Assembly (NCBI GenBank): GCA_963542695.1
Contig: CAUTYX010000010.1
Coordinates: forward strand, 10,222-74,221
Direction of reading: 5' to 3'
DNA: 64,000 nucleotides
Source: RUG100 sp963542695
GTDB lineage: Bacteria > Bacillota > Clostridia > Peptostreptococcales > Anaerovoracaceae
The stretch's first letter is position 1. Every line of letters begins with the position of its first letter. The notes beneath the pieces are model-generated. The model worked only from the letters and a program-made list of their open reading frames with translations, was not told the DNA's origin and did not search any database. Below, piece by piece: positions 35,549-44,202 of the stretch. A program made the position numbers and the translations under genes.

Positions 35549-37660
35549 TTATAAGAGTTTTCCATCGTATTTCTTGGTAGCTGATTTTGCTTTAATTACA
35601 ATGGCTGTACTGTTTTTCGTAACAGCCAGTGTTCCCTCTTCTTTTGTGATTTTGTAATTGCTGTCTTTAAATCCACTTTCTTTTGTAAAAGAAATGGTGT
35701 TTTTAACAGTATCTTCTTCCGTAATGGTTCCCGTAGCCTCTACCTTAGATACTTCTCCTGCCACAAAAACATTCTGACCCGTTACAGTAGGCCTCTCCAG
35801 TGGCATCCCATCGTATTCTTTGGTGGCACTTTCACTAGTTAATGTAACTTCTTTTGGAGTAACAGAAAGAGTTCCATTGTTTTTGGTAATTTCCGTAAAT
35901 TGGTCTGTTACATCATTACCGGATGGGTCACGAACAACAACCTTTGTAATCTTGTTGGCAACATTTCCTTGTTCTACATCAACTACAGAACCGACAATCG
36001 TCGCTTCCACAGTATAGTTTTCAAAGCCTGCCGGCAACATTACTTCCGGTTTCGTAGCCGAAAGGGTTTTTCCATCATAGGTTTTGCTTTTGGTAGGAGC
36101 TGTCACCACAATAGCTTTTTCAGATTTTGTAACAGTAAGCGTTCCTTCCGTCTTTGTGATATCGTAGTTTTCCGCTCTAAATCCACCATTGGTTTTATAA
36201 GTAATGGTGTTGGTCTTACTTCCTACTTTTGTAATAGAGCCGGTAGCTTTTACATCAGATACTTCTCCGGTCACGAAACCATCACCGGTAACAGTCACAA
36301 TGGAGCTGGTCAACGGTTTTCCATCATATGATTTGGTGCGGCTGTCACTAGTCATAATTACCTTTCTTTTGGTGACAGTCAACGTGCCGTTAATCGTCGT
36401 TATATTGGAAAATTGAGAAGTAACATCTTTTTCTCCGTACTTGATTATTACTTTGGTAATGGCATTTTCTGTTGTACCGGCATGAACAATAGAGCCTTCC
36501 ACCGTAACAGTTGCCGTAAAGCCGGCCGGTAGTCCGGTAATGTCATATCCTTTCTCTTGTAACGGTTTTCCGTCGTATTTCTTGGTATCCGATTTTGCCG
36601 TAATAACAATAGCTGCACTGTTTTTTGTAACAGTAAGGTTTCCTTCTTTTTTAGTGATTTGGTAGTTGCCTTCCTTAAATCCTGCTTCTTTAGTAAAGGA
36701 AATGGTATTTATTACAGATCCTTCTTCTGTAATGGTTCCCGTAGCCACCACCTTAGATACTTCTCCCGGTACAAAGCCGCTCTGCCCACTAACAGTAGGC
36801 TTTTCAAGAGCCGTTCCGTCGTATTCCTTTGTGGCACTTTCACTGATAAGAACAACTTTTTTGGGTGTTACGCACAAAGTTCCATTGACCTTTTTAACAT
36901 TGGTAAAGTAGCCAGTTACATCTTTCCCGGATGAATCACGAATAATAAAACCGTCTACTACAATGTTTTCTGCCGTTCCGACATCTTTCTGACTACCGCT
37001 GGTACTTGCTTCTACTTTGTAGCCTTTCGGCAGGCCGGTCCATGTTACTTTTGAATTTGCCAGGGCGGTGCCGTCGTACGTCTTCTCAGCAGAATCTGCT
37101 TTTAGTTCCACTTCCTTTTCATTGGGAGTGACCTTTAGTGTTCCTAAAATGCTTTCTACGTTGTAGTTATCTTTCTTGGTATTTCCCCATTCTATCGTAT
37201 ATTCATTTTTACTGCTGCCTACATCAGTTTGGAAACCGGTAGTCGTAACGGTAACAGTATCTTTTCCTTTTAGGCCGCTGATTTCACTATTTTTGTTTTT
37301 CAGTGGCGTCCCATCGTAAGCTTTGGTGTCAGAAGCTGTAGTAATCTTTAAATCTGCTTTTTTTATATCCAGCTGTCCGTCTGTCACTTTAATAGTGGTA
37401 GTGTATTTATGACTGTTGGCACCGGTTACGGAAAAATCGTCTTTCTTAAGATTCATCGGGTATGTGCCCACATCTTTTCCCGTTGCCTCCTTCGTCACCG
37501 TATTTACAGAAACACCGGCAGGAAGGGATGTAATAGTCTTGCCCGCAAGTTCATAGGACATCTCGTATCCCGTAGCAGATTGGTTCAGTCCATTGTAAAT
37601 TTTTTCTTCTTTTTTTCCGGTTATTGTAATAACCAAATTTTCTTTCTTTACCCATTTGGC
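33990..37660 (-). repeat. Array of 14 YDG/MBG-type protein repeats in a four-domain super-period
   Basis: Fourteen tandem domains of about 75-100 residues. After three divergent units the order cycles through four types: A (SATKEYDG..LE.P.V.GQ), B (SDTKKYDGKPL...GYDITGLPAGF), C (SxSKSYDGKPLT..VTVTGDGF) and D (APTKxKxYDGK.L.A...MPxGFENY), repeated nearly three times. High nucleotide identity between equal types would promote recombination and copy-number change. Confidence 0.75.
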
Positions 37661-40600
37661 TTTTAAAACATTCTCGGACAAATTGTCCACACCAACATCA
37701 GCTCCTGGCGTAAAGTCTCCGTCAGCACTCTCCCATCCATCAAAGTAATATCCATCCGGTGCTGTAAAGCCGACCTGCTCCGGCGACAGCACTTTTAGTG
37801 CTGTGTTATTTGTAAGATCCGTTTTTCCATTTACACTTTGTTTGTATGTAGACTGTTCCATTCCACTGGCGACAGGATAATTGCTCCGGTATTCCAACCG
37901 GGTGGATTTTGCGGCATCTCCATAGACTGCATGTAATGTTATATTTCCCGGAACAACAAGAGCATCTCCTTCGTAGTAAATATCACCGGAATCATCCTTC
38001 CAGTACAGGAACACTTTTCCTTCCGGCGGTGTTACATTTTTCCCCGACCGGACATCGGCTTCACTGCCTTCAAGGTAGTCTTTTTCATCGACAACAGTGC
38101 CGGAGCCTTCTCCGACATCATAGGTAACGTTTACCTTTTCTGTACTGACATAATATGGATATAGCTCTAAATCTTCTTGCACCTTGGCTTTAAAGTTCCA
38201 TTTTTTGTAGACTTTTCCGGTTTTTGTAGCCCAGCCGAGCCACTTGTATCCTTCCGGAACAGTAACTTTATAGTTGGAATCACCTTGTACAATGACATGA
38301 CCGGCAGCATCTACCACAGTAGGAAGCTTTCCAACATCCACCGGCTCCCCGTAGGCAAGCTTGATGTTGTCGATGCCTTCACCGCTTATTGTCAAATGCA
38401 CTAACCCATGGACAGCAGGCGGCTCCCATTTTGCATAGGCCACCACATCATTTGCCGGCATGGTCTCGGTAAATCGGAAGGGTTCTGTCCCACTTTTATC
38501 TTTAAACCATCCTTTAAATTGATAGGCTTCATCAAGGCCTTCCGGTCTTGATGGCGTATAAAAGTTGCCCAGCATACTCTTTCCGTAGGTAAGAGGTACA
38601 CTTTTATCTATCGTATTGTAATTGTAAAAATCCAGATTGTAGGTGTTTCTTTCATAGCGAATATCCAGCATTCCCGTATAATAAGAAATCCTCTGGTTAA
38701 CGCTGCCGCTATGCCATGTAATACCTCCATCGGTACTAAAGGAAGATACTGTAAATCCCCGGTATTTATTGCTTAACGCAAATCGACCGTTGATACCGGT
38801 TTTGGTGGAGTTGGTTGCTTCTGCAGGCCAGCTGCCGTCTACATTTTGTTTAAAGTGATTGATTCTCCCTGATCCTACTGCCGGAGATCGGTACACGCTA
38901 ATTTCTTTCTCACTTCCATATGCACTGAGATTATCAAATAAAAACGAATCCAAAAAAGTCAGTGTTCCTGTATTTCCACGGTTTCTCCATTTTCCCTCCG
39001 GCCACGTGTAACCGTTTTGCGCCAGAGTCTGTCCATACAGCCCTGTCATGGTTTGTGTAGGAACCGGCGTATACGTATTTGCATAAAAATTAATAGTCAA
39101 CAAGTTTCGATCGTAATACACATTCAAAACTGTGGTTCCATCTCCATTGACAGTAGCAGAAACGGTTTTACTGCTATTAAAAGTAAATCCCGGAAAATCT
39201 TTATTTTTGTCATAAGGTGTTGCATTAACTTGGCTTTCCGTTGGTGCGGTACGTTTCTCAGAGGAAACATAATCGTAGGTCTTACTTGCCTCCGGTACAT
39301 CTTTTTTATCGTTTACAGATTGCTTCCAGAATACAACAGTGTATCCGGTATCCGGTAATTTTTCCCAAACAGCATGAAGTGTCAAATCGCCATGGAGTTC
39401 TTCCCCAAAAAAGTAATTAGATGAAGTAGCACCAGCCTCTTTAGACCATCCCTTAAACGCATATCCCGGTCGTTTAGGAACCTTAGGATAAGCTGTACGA
39501 CCTCCTACCGGCACAAAGGCGGGTTCGATATATGTCCCTTCGTTTCCTGTATCAAAGTACACGTAGTTTCCTTTTTCTGTCTTAGGATACAGTTTTATGG
39601 ACGTTTCCTCAAAAGATACAGTTTCCCCTACTGCAATGGCATCTCCTGTTAACTCTTTGTTTCGATACCAGGCCACTATACTTTCTGACGAGGACTCCGT
39701 TTGAATTTTTACATCGGCAGTATTAACGGTTTCTCCCAAAATACCGGTTTCCGTTGTGGCCACTCGGCCTTGCTGATCCATAAAGAAGATATATCTGGCT
39801 TCTTTAAACACCGGGTACAAATCTATGGTTTCCGTCTTCTTAACAGAAGCCTTTTGCTCTTTAAAAGCTTTTACAGTTTCAGTATCTGCTCCTTTTGTTT
39901 TAGCCCATCCGGTAAAGACATATCCCTCTTTTTCCGGTGTCTTTGGACTGTATAGCGTCTCACCGTCTTTAACCTTTTGCTCCCATTTGCTGATGACTGT
40001 TCCATCTGCATCATGAAAACGATAGGTTGCAATAACCGGATCCCCTTGCCCGGAAATAATGTAGATAGAAAAAGAATTTGCCTGAAAAGAAGCTCCTTTG
40101 GCTCCGGCAACTCCTACTGTTGATACACTGCCATCATCGGATTGGTGCATCACTGTAAAATGCTCCCCTTTCACTGCTTTGTTTAAAGACATAGAAACCG
40201 CAACCGACTTTCCCTGTGCCGGCTGTATTTCATGGCCATATTTATCGGTAAAAGTAATATCAACACCAACAGCATCTTGCACTGTTTCCCCATCGCTAAC
40301 GGCTGACACAGCTGCTTTTTCCGAAGCACCGGAGCTAACGGCAGTAAGAGACATAGTCGTTTCCTTTGGGAACACCCCTTGCTCTACCGAAGCCGTTACT
40401 GTAACACCATTTGCTGCTGTTTTATGAAAAGATTGCCTCGGCATGGCCTCCTTGGCGTCCTTTTCCTCTTTCTTAGACTCTTGTTCTTTGGTAGCGTCTT
40501 TAGCTTTATCGGAATACTTAGAACCACCATCTCCGGAGTTGTCTTTCTTTGCATCTCCGGTGTTGCCTTGGTGCATTCCGGCATCATCTTCTGTTTCCGG

Positions 40601-40813
40601 ATTCTTTAATGAACCGGACGCGTGCTCTCTTTCCTCTTTATTTTTAGAAATCTCTGCATTTTGTTCTTTTTTATTCTGGTTTTCCGTGGTAACTGAGCTT
40701 CCTTTGGAAGAATCAATAGCCCAACCGTAATCTGTTGTGGAAATCACACCGGCAAAAAGCATACAGATGGAAACACTAATGGCAATCCCTTTTTCTAACA
40801 CCCTATTTTTCAT
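35549..40813 (-). CDS. Giant secreted repeat protein (InlB-type and YDG/MBG repeats), N-terminal 1754 residues
   Basis: Signal peptide (residues 1-32). Residues about 35-130 are a charged Lys/Glu/Asp-rich linker; about 150-260 a beta-rich domain; then InlB/Listeria-Bacteroides repeats with the GYVFTGWAK and GYAFKGWSK signature, ending in GWATKTGKVYK. From about residue 1,080 come 100-residue YDG/MBG-type repeats, nine here, each with SATKEYDGTxL-like cores. It ends KKYDGKLL-stop where the parallel repeat 5 has KKYDGKPLQEK. The frame stays open after the stop for the rest of the repeats. Likely a surface adhesin. GTTGGAATG-like site upstream is weak. Confidence 0.85.
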   Translation of the reverse strand: MKNRVLEKGIAISVSICMLFAGVISTTDYGWAIDSSKGSSVTTENQNKKEQNAEISKNKEEREHASGSLKNPETEDDAGMHQGNTGDAKKDNSGDGGSKYSDKAKDATKEQESKKEEKDAKEAMPRQSFHKTAANGVTVTASVEQGVFPKETTMSLTAVSSGASEKAAVSAVSDGETVQDAVGVDITFTDKYGHEIQPAQGKSVAVSMSLNKAVKGEHFTVMHQSDDGSVSTVGVAGAKGASFQANSFSIYIISGQGDPVIATYRFHDADGTVISKWEQKVKDGETLYSPKTPEKEGYVFTGWAKTKGADTETVKAFKEQKASVKKTETIDLYPVFKEARYIFFMDQQGRVATTETGILGETVNTADVKIQTESSSESIVAWYRNKELTGDAIAVGETVSFEETSIKLYPKTEKGNYVYFDTGNEGTYIEPAFVPVGGRTAYPKVPKRPGYAFKGWSKEAGATSSNYFFGEELHGDLTLHAVWEKLPDTGYTVVFWKQSVNDKKDVPEASKTYDYVSSEKRTAPTESQVNATPYDKNKDFPGFTFNSSKTVSATVNGDGTTVLNVYYDRNLLTINFYANTYTPVPTQTMTGLYGQTLAQNGYTWPEGKWRNRGNTGTLTFLDSFLFDNLSAYGSEKEISVYRSPAVGSGRINHFKQNVDGSWPAEATNSTKTGINGRFALSNKYRGFTVSSFSTDGGITWHSGSVNQRISYYTGMLDIRYERNTYNLDFYNYNTIDKSVPLTYGKSMLGNFYTPSRPEGLDEAYQFKGWFKDKSGTEPFRFTETMPANDVVAYAKWEPPAVHGLVHLTISGEGIDNIKLAYGEPVDVGKLPTVVDAAGHVIVQGDSNYKVTVPEGYKWLGWATKTGKVYKKWNFKAKVQEDLELYPYYVSTEKVNVTYDVGEGSGTVVDEKDYLEGSEADVRSGKNVTPPEGKVFLYWKDDSGDIYYEGDALVVPGNITLHAVYGDAAKSTRLEYRSNYPVASGMEQSTYKQSVNGKTDLTNNTALKVLSPEQVGFTAPDGYYFDGWESADGDFTPGADVGVDNLSENVLKAKWVKKENLVITITGKKEEKIYNGLNQSATGYEMSYELAGKTITSLPAGVSVNTVTKEATGKDVGTYPMNLKKDDFSVTGANSHKYTTTIKVTDGQLDIKKADLKITTASDTKAYDGTPLKNKNSEISGLKGKDTVTVTTTGFQTDVGSSKNEYTIEWGNTKKDNYNVESILGTLKVTPNEKEVELKADSAEKTYDGTALANSKVTWTGLPKGYKVEASTSGSQKDVGTAENIVVDGFIIRDSSGKDVTGYFTNVKKVNGTLCVTPKKVVLISESATKEYDGTALEKPTVSGQSGFVPGEVSKVVATGTITEEGSVINTISFTKEAGFKEGNYQITKKEGNLTVTKNSAAIVITAKSDTKKYDGKPLQEKGYDITGLPAGFTATVTVEGSIVHAGTTENAITKVIIKYGEKDVTSQFSNITTINGTLTVTKRKVIMTSDSRTKSYDGKPLTSSIVTVTGDGFVTGEVSDVKATGSITKVGSKTNTITYKTNGGFRAENYDITKTEGTLTVTKSEKAIVVTAPTKSKTYDGKTLSATKPEVMLPAGFENYTVEATIVGSVVDVEQGNVANKITKVVVRDPSGNDVTDQFTEITKNNGTLSVTPKEVTLTSESATKEYDGMPLERPTVTGQNVFVAGEVSKVEATGTITEEDTVKNTISFTKESGFKDSNYKITKEEGTLAVTKNSTAIVIKAKSATKKYDGKLL

Positions 40814-41161
40814 TACATTCCAACTTTCCTACACTACACAATACATCTCTAACAACAATCACAATACTGTTCGCTTTTATTTTTTCATGCACACAAACAG
40901 AGGAGGCTTGGCATTATATTTCTTTGCTCTATATACATGTATCAAGTTTCCTCTGTTCATTACCTTGTGCTACTGTTTTATATACACCTATAATATACCA
41001 TAAAATCATATTATTTATATTATTATCTTGTTCAAATTTACCGTTATATCGTCTCTATGACAATTACAAAAAACAACGCCACAAAGAGGTTGTATCTCCC
41101 ATTACAGCGTTGTTTTCCATGAATTTTTATAGGCTTATTTTTTTCTTTCCCCCAAGTCCTT
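40814..41161. other. Intergenic region between surface-protein gene and thiT
   Basis: About 350 AT-rich bases without a gene. It holds the promoter region of the surface-protein gene (start 40813) and the thiT terminator (41068-41117); I see nothing else that can be supported. Confidence 0.6.
41062..41120 (-). terminator. thiT terminator
   Basis: AAAACAACGC at 41069-41079 pairs with GCGTTGTTTT at 41107-41116 (10-11 bp), with further A-rich sequence that becomes a T-run on the minus strand. Confidence 0.75.
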
Positions 41162-41800
41162 TTAGAATTTATCTCTGAGTCCTTCCAATGCCCGTCTTAC
41201 AGGTGGCACACACAAAACCGCAACGGTAATGGCACCTTCTGCTGCAATATAGGTAAAGTTATACCACAAAGACCAGGTTACGGCATTGAAATTTTCCGGT
41301 GCATTGGCTCCAAAGAACACAACGCCGGAGATAAACACACAGATATAACGTCCCAGTATACCAATCAAGTAGGCTTTCAATAAGCCATAATTGCTCTTTC
41401 TTGCAATACCGCCTAATCCCATAGCTCCAAAGGCCAGAGGATAATCCAACAACATCTGCACAGGATGAATTACATATCCACCAATAAGCAAATTCAGCAG
41501 TCCCAAAACCATTCCCGCCATAACGCCTCTTCTTGTTCCCAGAATATAGGCACACAAAGCAATAGGAAGCATAGAAAGCGGTGTAATGGCACCACCTTGT
41601 GGCATGGAAAACAATTTAAACAGTCCCAGTACATATCCCATAGCCACCAGCAGCGCAGAAACAGTCAGCACCTTAGCATCTACTTTCCCTCGATCTTCTT
41701 TTTTAGGAATTAAAATCAACACGAAAAAGGCAACGATGATGATAATCAAAATAGCCTGTCCACCTTTTGAGGCAATAAATCCCGGCAAGCTTTCAAACAT
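41162..41800 (-). CDS. thiT: ThiT, thiamine ECF-transporter S component
   Basis: 212 aa, six membrane helices. The block MPQGGAITPLSMLPIALCAYILGTRRGVMAGMVLGLLNLLIGG matches ThiT, whose aromatic and acidic residues bind thiamine. It needs EcfA/A'/T from elsewhere to import vitamin B1. A consensus AAAAGGAGGA site is upstream, and a TPP riboswitch immediately precedes the gene, confirming the substrate. Confidence 0.95.
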   Translation of the reverse strand: MFESLPGFIASKGGQAILIIIIVAFFVLILIPKKEDRGKVDAKVLTVSALLVAMGYVLGLFKLFSMPQGGAITPLSMLPIALCAYILGTRRGVMAGMVLGLLNLLIGGYVIHPVQMLLDYPLAFGAMGLGGIARKSNYGLLKAYLIGILGRYICVFISGVVFFGANAPENFNAVTWSLWYNFTYIAAEGAITVAVLCVPPVRRALEGLRDKF

Positions 41801-41848
41801 AAAAAATCCTCCTTTTACATAGGAGGGGAACAAGCAATCAACAAGCTT

Positions 41849-41970
41849 CTATCCATTTCCCTGCGCCGGCATTATCCGGATCAGGTAATAAGGGTACTAC
41901 CACGCTCAATTTGGACTCTCTCATTATGGATTGCCAAAATTGCAGGTTACTCTCAGCAAATGCTCCCCTA
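41849..41970 (-). promoter_or_regulatory. TPP riboswitch (THI element)
   Basis: Minus strand reads GGGGAGC...GCTGAGAG...ACCTGATCCGGATAATGCCGGCG then AGGGAA, the conserved pyrimidine- and pyrophosphate-sensor helices of the THI box. It ends about 50 bases before the thiT start codon. No separate terminator hairpin is obvious, so control may be through the ribosome-binding site. Confidence 0.95.
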
Positions 41971-41971
41971 A

Positions 41972-41998
41972 AATAAGTAACACTGGTGTTACCTTATT
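41972..41998. promoter_or_regulatory. 27-base inverted repeat between thiT and mutY
   Basis: AATAA.GTAACAC-TG-GTGTTAC.TTATT: seven-base arms around a two-base centre, extended by five further pairs with a one-base bulge. It could be a TetR-type operator acting on the thiT transcript or on mutY, or a hairpin ahead of the riboswitch. No regulator is adjacent. Confidence 0.4.
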
Positions 41999-42146
41999 CT
42001 TTTCTTCCGGTTTTGTCAACCAAGGTAAATTTGCTACAATAGCGCTATGTCTGTTACTATACCTTTATGAAAAAGATATGAAAAAGAGCTTATACTCAAA
42101 GCAAACCTCTATAACCAAAACGACGCAATAAGTAAGAAAAGAACCA

Positions 42147-43295
42147 ATGGAACATAACGAAACCCCCTTTACTGAAAATTTATTAGTTTGGTACAATTCT
42201 CACAAACGAGATCTGCCATGGCGCCGAGATCCTTCTCCCTATCATGTTTGGATTTCAGAAATTATGTTGCAGCAAACCAGGGTCGAGGCTGTCAAGGGCT
42301 ATTATTCCAGATTTTTAGAAACACTTCCCACCATTGACCATTTGGCCAAGGCGGAGGAAAATGTATATTTAAAACTATGGGAAGGATTAGGTTACTATAG
42401 CCGGGTTCGTAATTTGCATAAAACTGCCAAAGTAGTTGTTATGGATTACCATGGTCAACTTCCATCAAACTACACAAAATTATTAAAACTCCCGGGAATC
42501 GGACCCTACACGGCAGCTGCCATCGCTTCTATTTCTTTTGGGCAGCCAATCCCTGCTATTGATGGGAACTTGCTGCGGATATTTTCACGTCTCACAGAAT
42601 ACAAAGACAGCATTCTTACCACAACTGCAAAAAAAGAAGCCGATGCATTTTTTAAAAGACACATTTCTATAAAAGAGCCGGGTTCTTTTAACCAAGGGCT
42701 TATGGATTTGGGTGCCGGTATTTGCCTTCCAAATGCCCAGCCTCACTGTCAGGAATGTCCGCTGTCAAAAGATTGCCTGGCTTTTCTTCATGGAACACAA
42801 ATGCAGCTTCCCAATCGACCAAAACAAAAAAAGAAAACCATAGAAAAGAGAACGGTTTTCTTGATTCATGTAAATGACTCTATTCTCCTTGGAAAGCGGT
42901 CTGCCAAAGGTCTCTTAGCCGGTTTGTATGAATTTCCCGGCGTAGAAAAACACTTTTCCAAAAAAGCCGCTTTAGAATACGTTGAAACACTGGGCTTTGA
43001 GCCTCTTCGTATCCATCGCCTGCCCGATGCCAAGCACATTTTTTCCCACAAAGAATGGCACATGCGAGGCTACGAAGTCTTCACCAGTGGATGGACTGAT
43101 TTCTCCCGCCAGGAACCCATGACAGAAAACGCCACCCAAGGAACAATGATTCACGACAATGCCACCTTTACAGAAACAGAGAGATTGATTCCCGGACAGC
43201 TATTTTTGGCTAACCAAGAAGAAGTTCTCTCCACTTGGAGCATTCCTTCCGCCTTTGCCGTCTATAAAGACTACCTTTTAGGAAACGAGGTATAA
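42147..43295 (+). CDS. mutY: A/G-specific adenine glycosylase
   Basis: 382 aa. HhH-GPD repair glycosylase: catalytic glutamate in EIMLQQTRVEAV, helix-hairpin-helix LPGIGPYTAAAIAS and the catalytic aspartate in IPAIDGNLLRIFSR. The 4Fe-4S ligands CLPNAQPHCQECPLSKDC (C-x6-C-x2-C-x5-C) follow, and a C-terminal NUDIX-like domain (from about residue 235) recognises 8-oxoguanine. Removes A opposite 8-oxoG. The ribosome-binding site is weak. Confidence 0.95.
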   Translation: MEHNETPFTENLLVWYNSHKRDLPWRRDPSPYHVWISEIMLQQTRVEAVKGYYSRFLETLPTIDHLAKAEENVYLKLWEGLGYYSRVRNLHKTAKVVVMDYHGQLPSNYTKLLKLPGIGPYTAAAIASISFGQPIPAIDGNLLRIFSRLTEYKDSILTTTAKKEADAFFKRHISIKEPGSFNQGLMDLGAGICLPNAQPHCQECPLSKDCLAFLHGTQMQLPNRPKQKKKTIEKRTVFLIHVNDSILLGKRSAKGLLAGLYEFPGVEKHFSKKAALEYVETLGFEPLRIHRLPDAKHIFSHKEWHMRGYEVFTSGWTDFSRQEPMTENATQGTMIHDNATFTETERLIPGQLFLANQEEVLSTWSIPSAFAVYKDYLLGNEV

Positions 43296-43310
43296 ATGCC
43301 GATTTTCACT

Positions 43311-43994
43311 TTAAAACCGGAACACTTGACCGTTTTCTTCAACCGTTTCCACTATATCTATAGCTTCGGGTACTTCTTCTAAAAGTTTTTTTGTAAAGTC
43401 GAATTCATTCCACTGATGCATGGGAATCATATGGCGCATATCCCAATGACGTAAATGGTATTTGGCTGCCCATGTGCCGGCCTCCGCCAATCGTGGATCT
43501 ACCGGAACCATAGCAACATCAATCACTTTTCCATCTAATACTTTCGAATATTCTTTAAAAAGACGCTCTTCTTGGGCATTTTCCTCGTCTGTAAAATGAC
43601 CCCAATGCCACCAGTTCAAATCTCCGCCATGATATATGGTCTTTCCTTCTGTTTCTATATAGAAGGCTACTCCTTCGTCAGTGGAAAACAGCGCATGTAC
43701 GTTGATGTCCTCAAAAGGCTGACAGGATTCCTCTCCCGATAATACAAAAGCGTGAGGTCTTGCTTCATTGCCGGGGATAATTCCGGTACCTAGGACAAAT
43801 CGTACCGGACGTGTTCCATCATCTAATTTGAAAATGTCCGGCGAAAAGTGGTCATCATGACTGTGAGAAGCAAAAACCACCAAGGGTTTCCCTTCTTCAA
43901 TAGGAGGAATTAGACCTTCAAACCAGTCAAAAAGCATGGCACAATGCTCCATCTCCACCATAAAGCTGCTATGTTTAATAAATGTAATCTTCAT
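43311..43994 (-). CDS. MBL-fold metal-dependent hydrolase
   Basis: 227 aa. FASHSHDDHFSPDIF is the HxHxDH metal motif, and ETEGKTIYHGGDLN and PMVPVDPRL-type segments follow. Similar to small metallo-beta-lactamase-fold proteins of the UPF0173/YcfA-like class. Function unknown. Confidence 0.8.
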   Translation of the reverse strand: MKITFIKHSSFMVEMEHCAMLFDWFEGLIPPIEEGKPLVVFASHSHDDHFSPDIFKLDDGTRPVRFVLGTGIIPGNEARPHAFVLSGEESCQPFEDINVHALFSTDEGVAFYIETEGKTIYHGGDLNWWHWGHFTDEENAQEERLFKEYSKVLDGKVIDVAMVPVDPRLAEAGTWAAKYHLRHWDMRHMIPMHQWNEFDFTKKLLEEVPEAIDIVETVEENGQVFRF

Positions 43995-44202
43995 ATTTTC
44001 CTCATTTTCTGTCTATATCTTGTTTTGTTTTTCCATGCTACCACAAGTACAATAATTTTGACAAGATTGTTTAACAAGTTTGCTATTACATCATTCTAAA
44101 GTTGTCGTGATTTTACATTGCTGATGTTAGGCTCGAATAACCAATCTCCTCTTTGATATAATTTAAACAATAATAGTGTTCTGAATATTAGGAGGATTAT
44201 TC

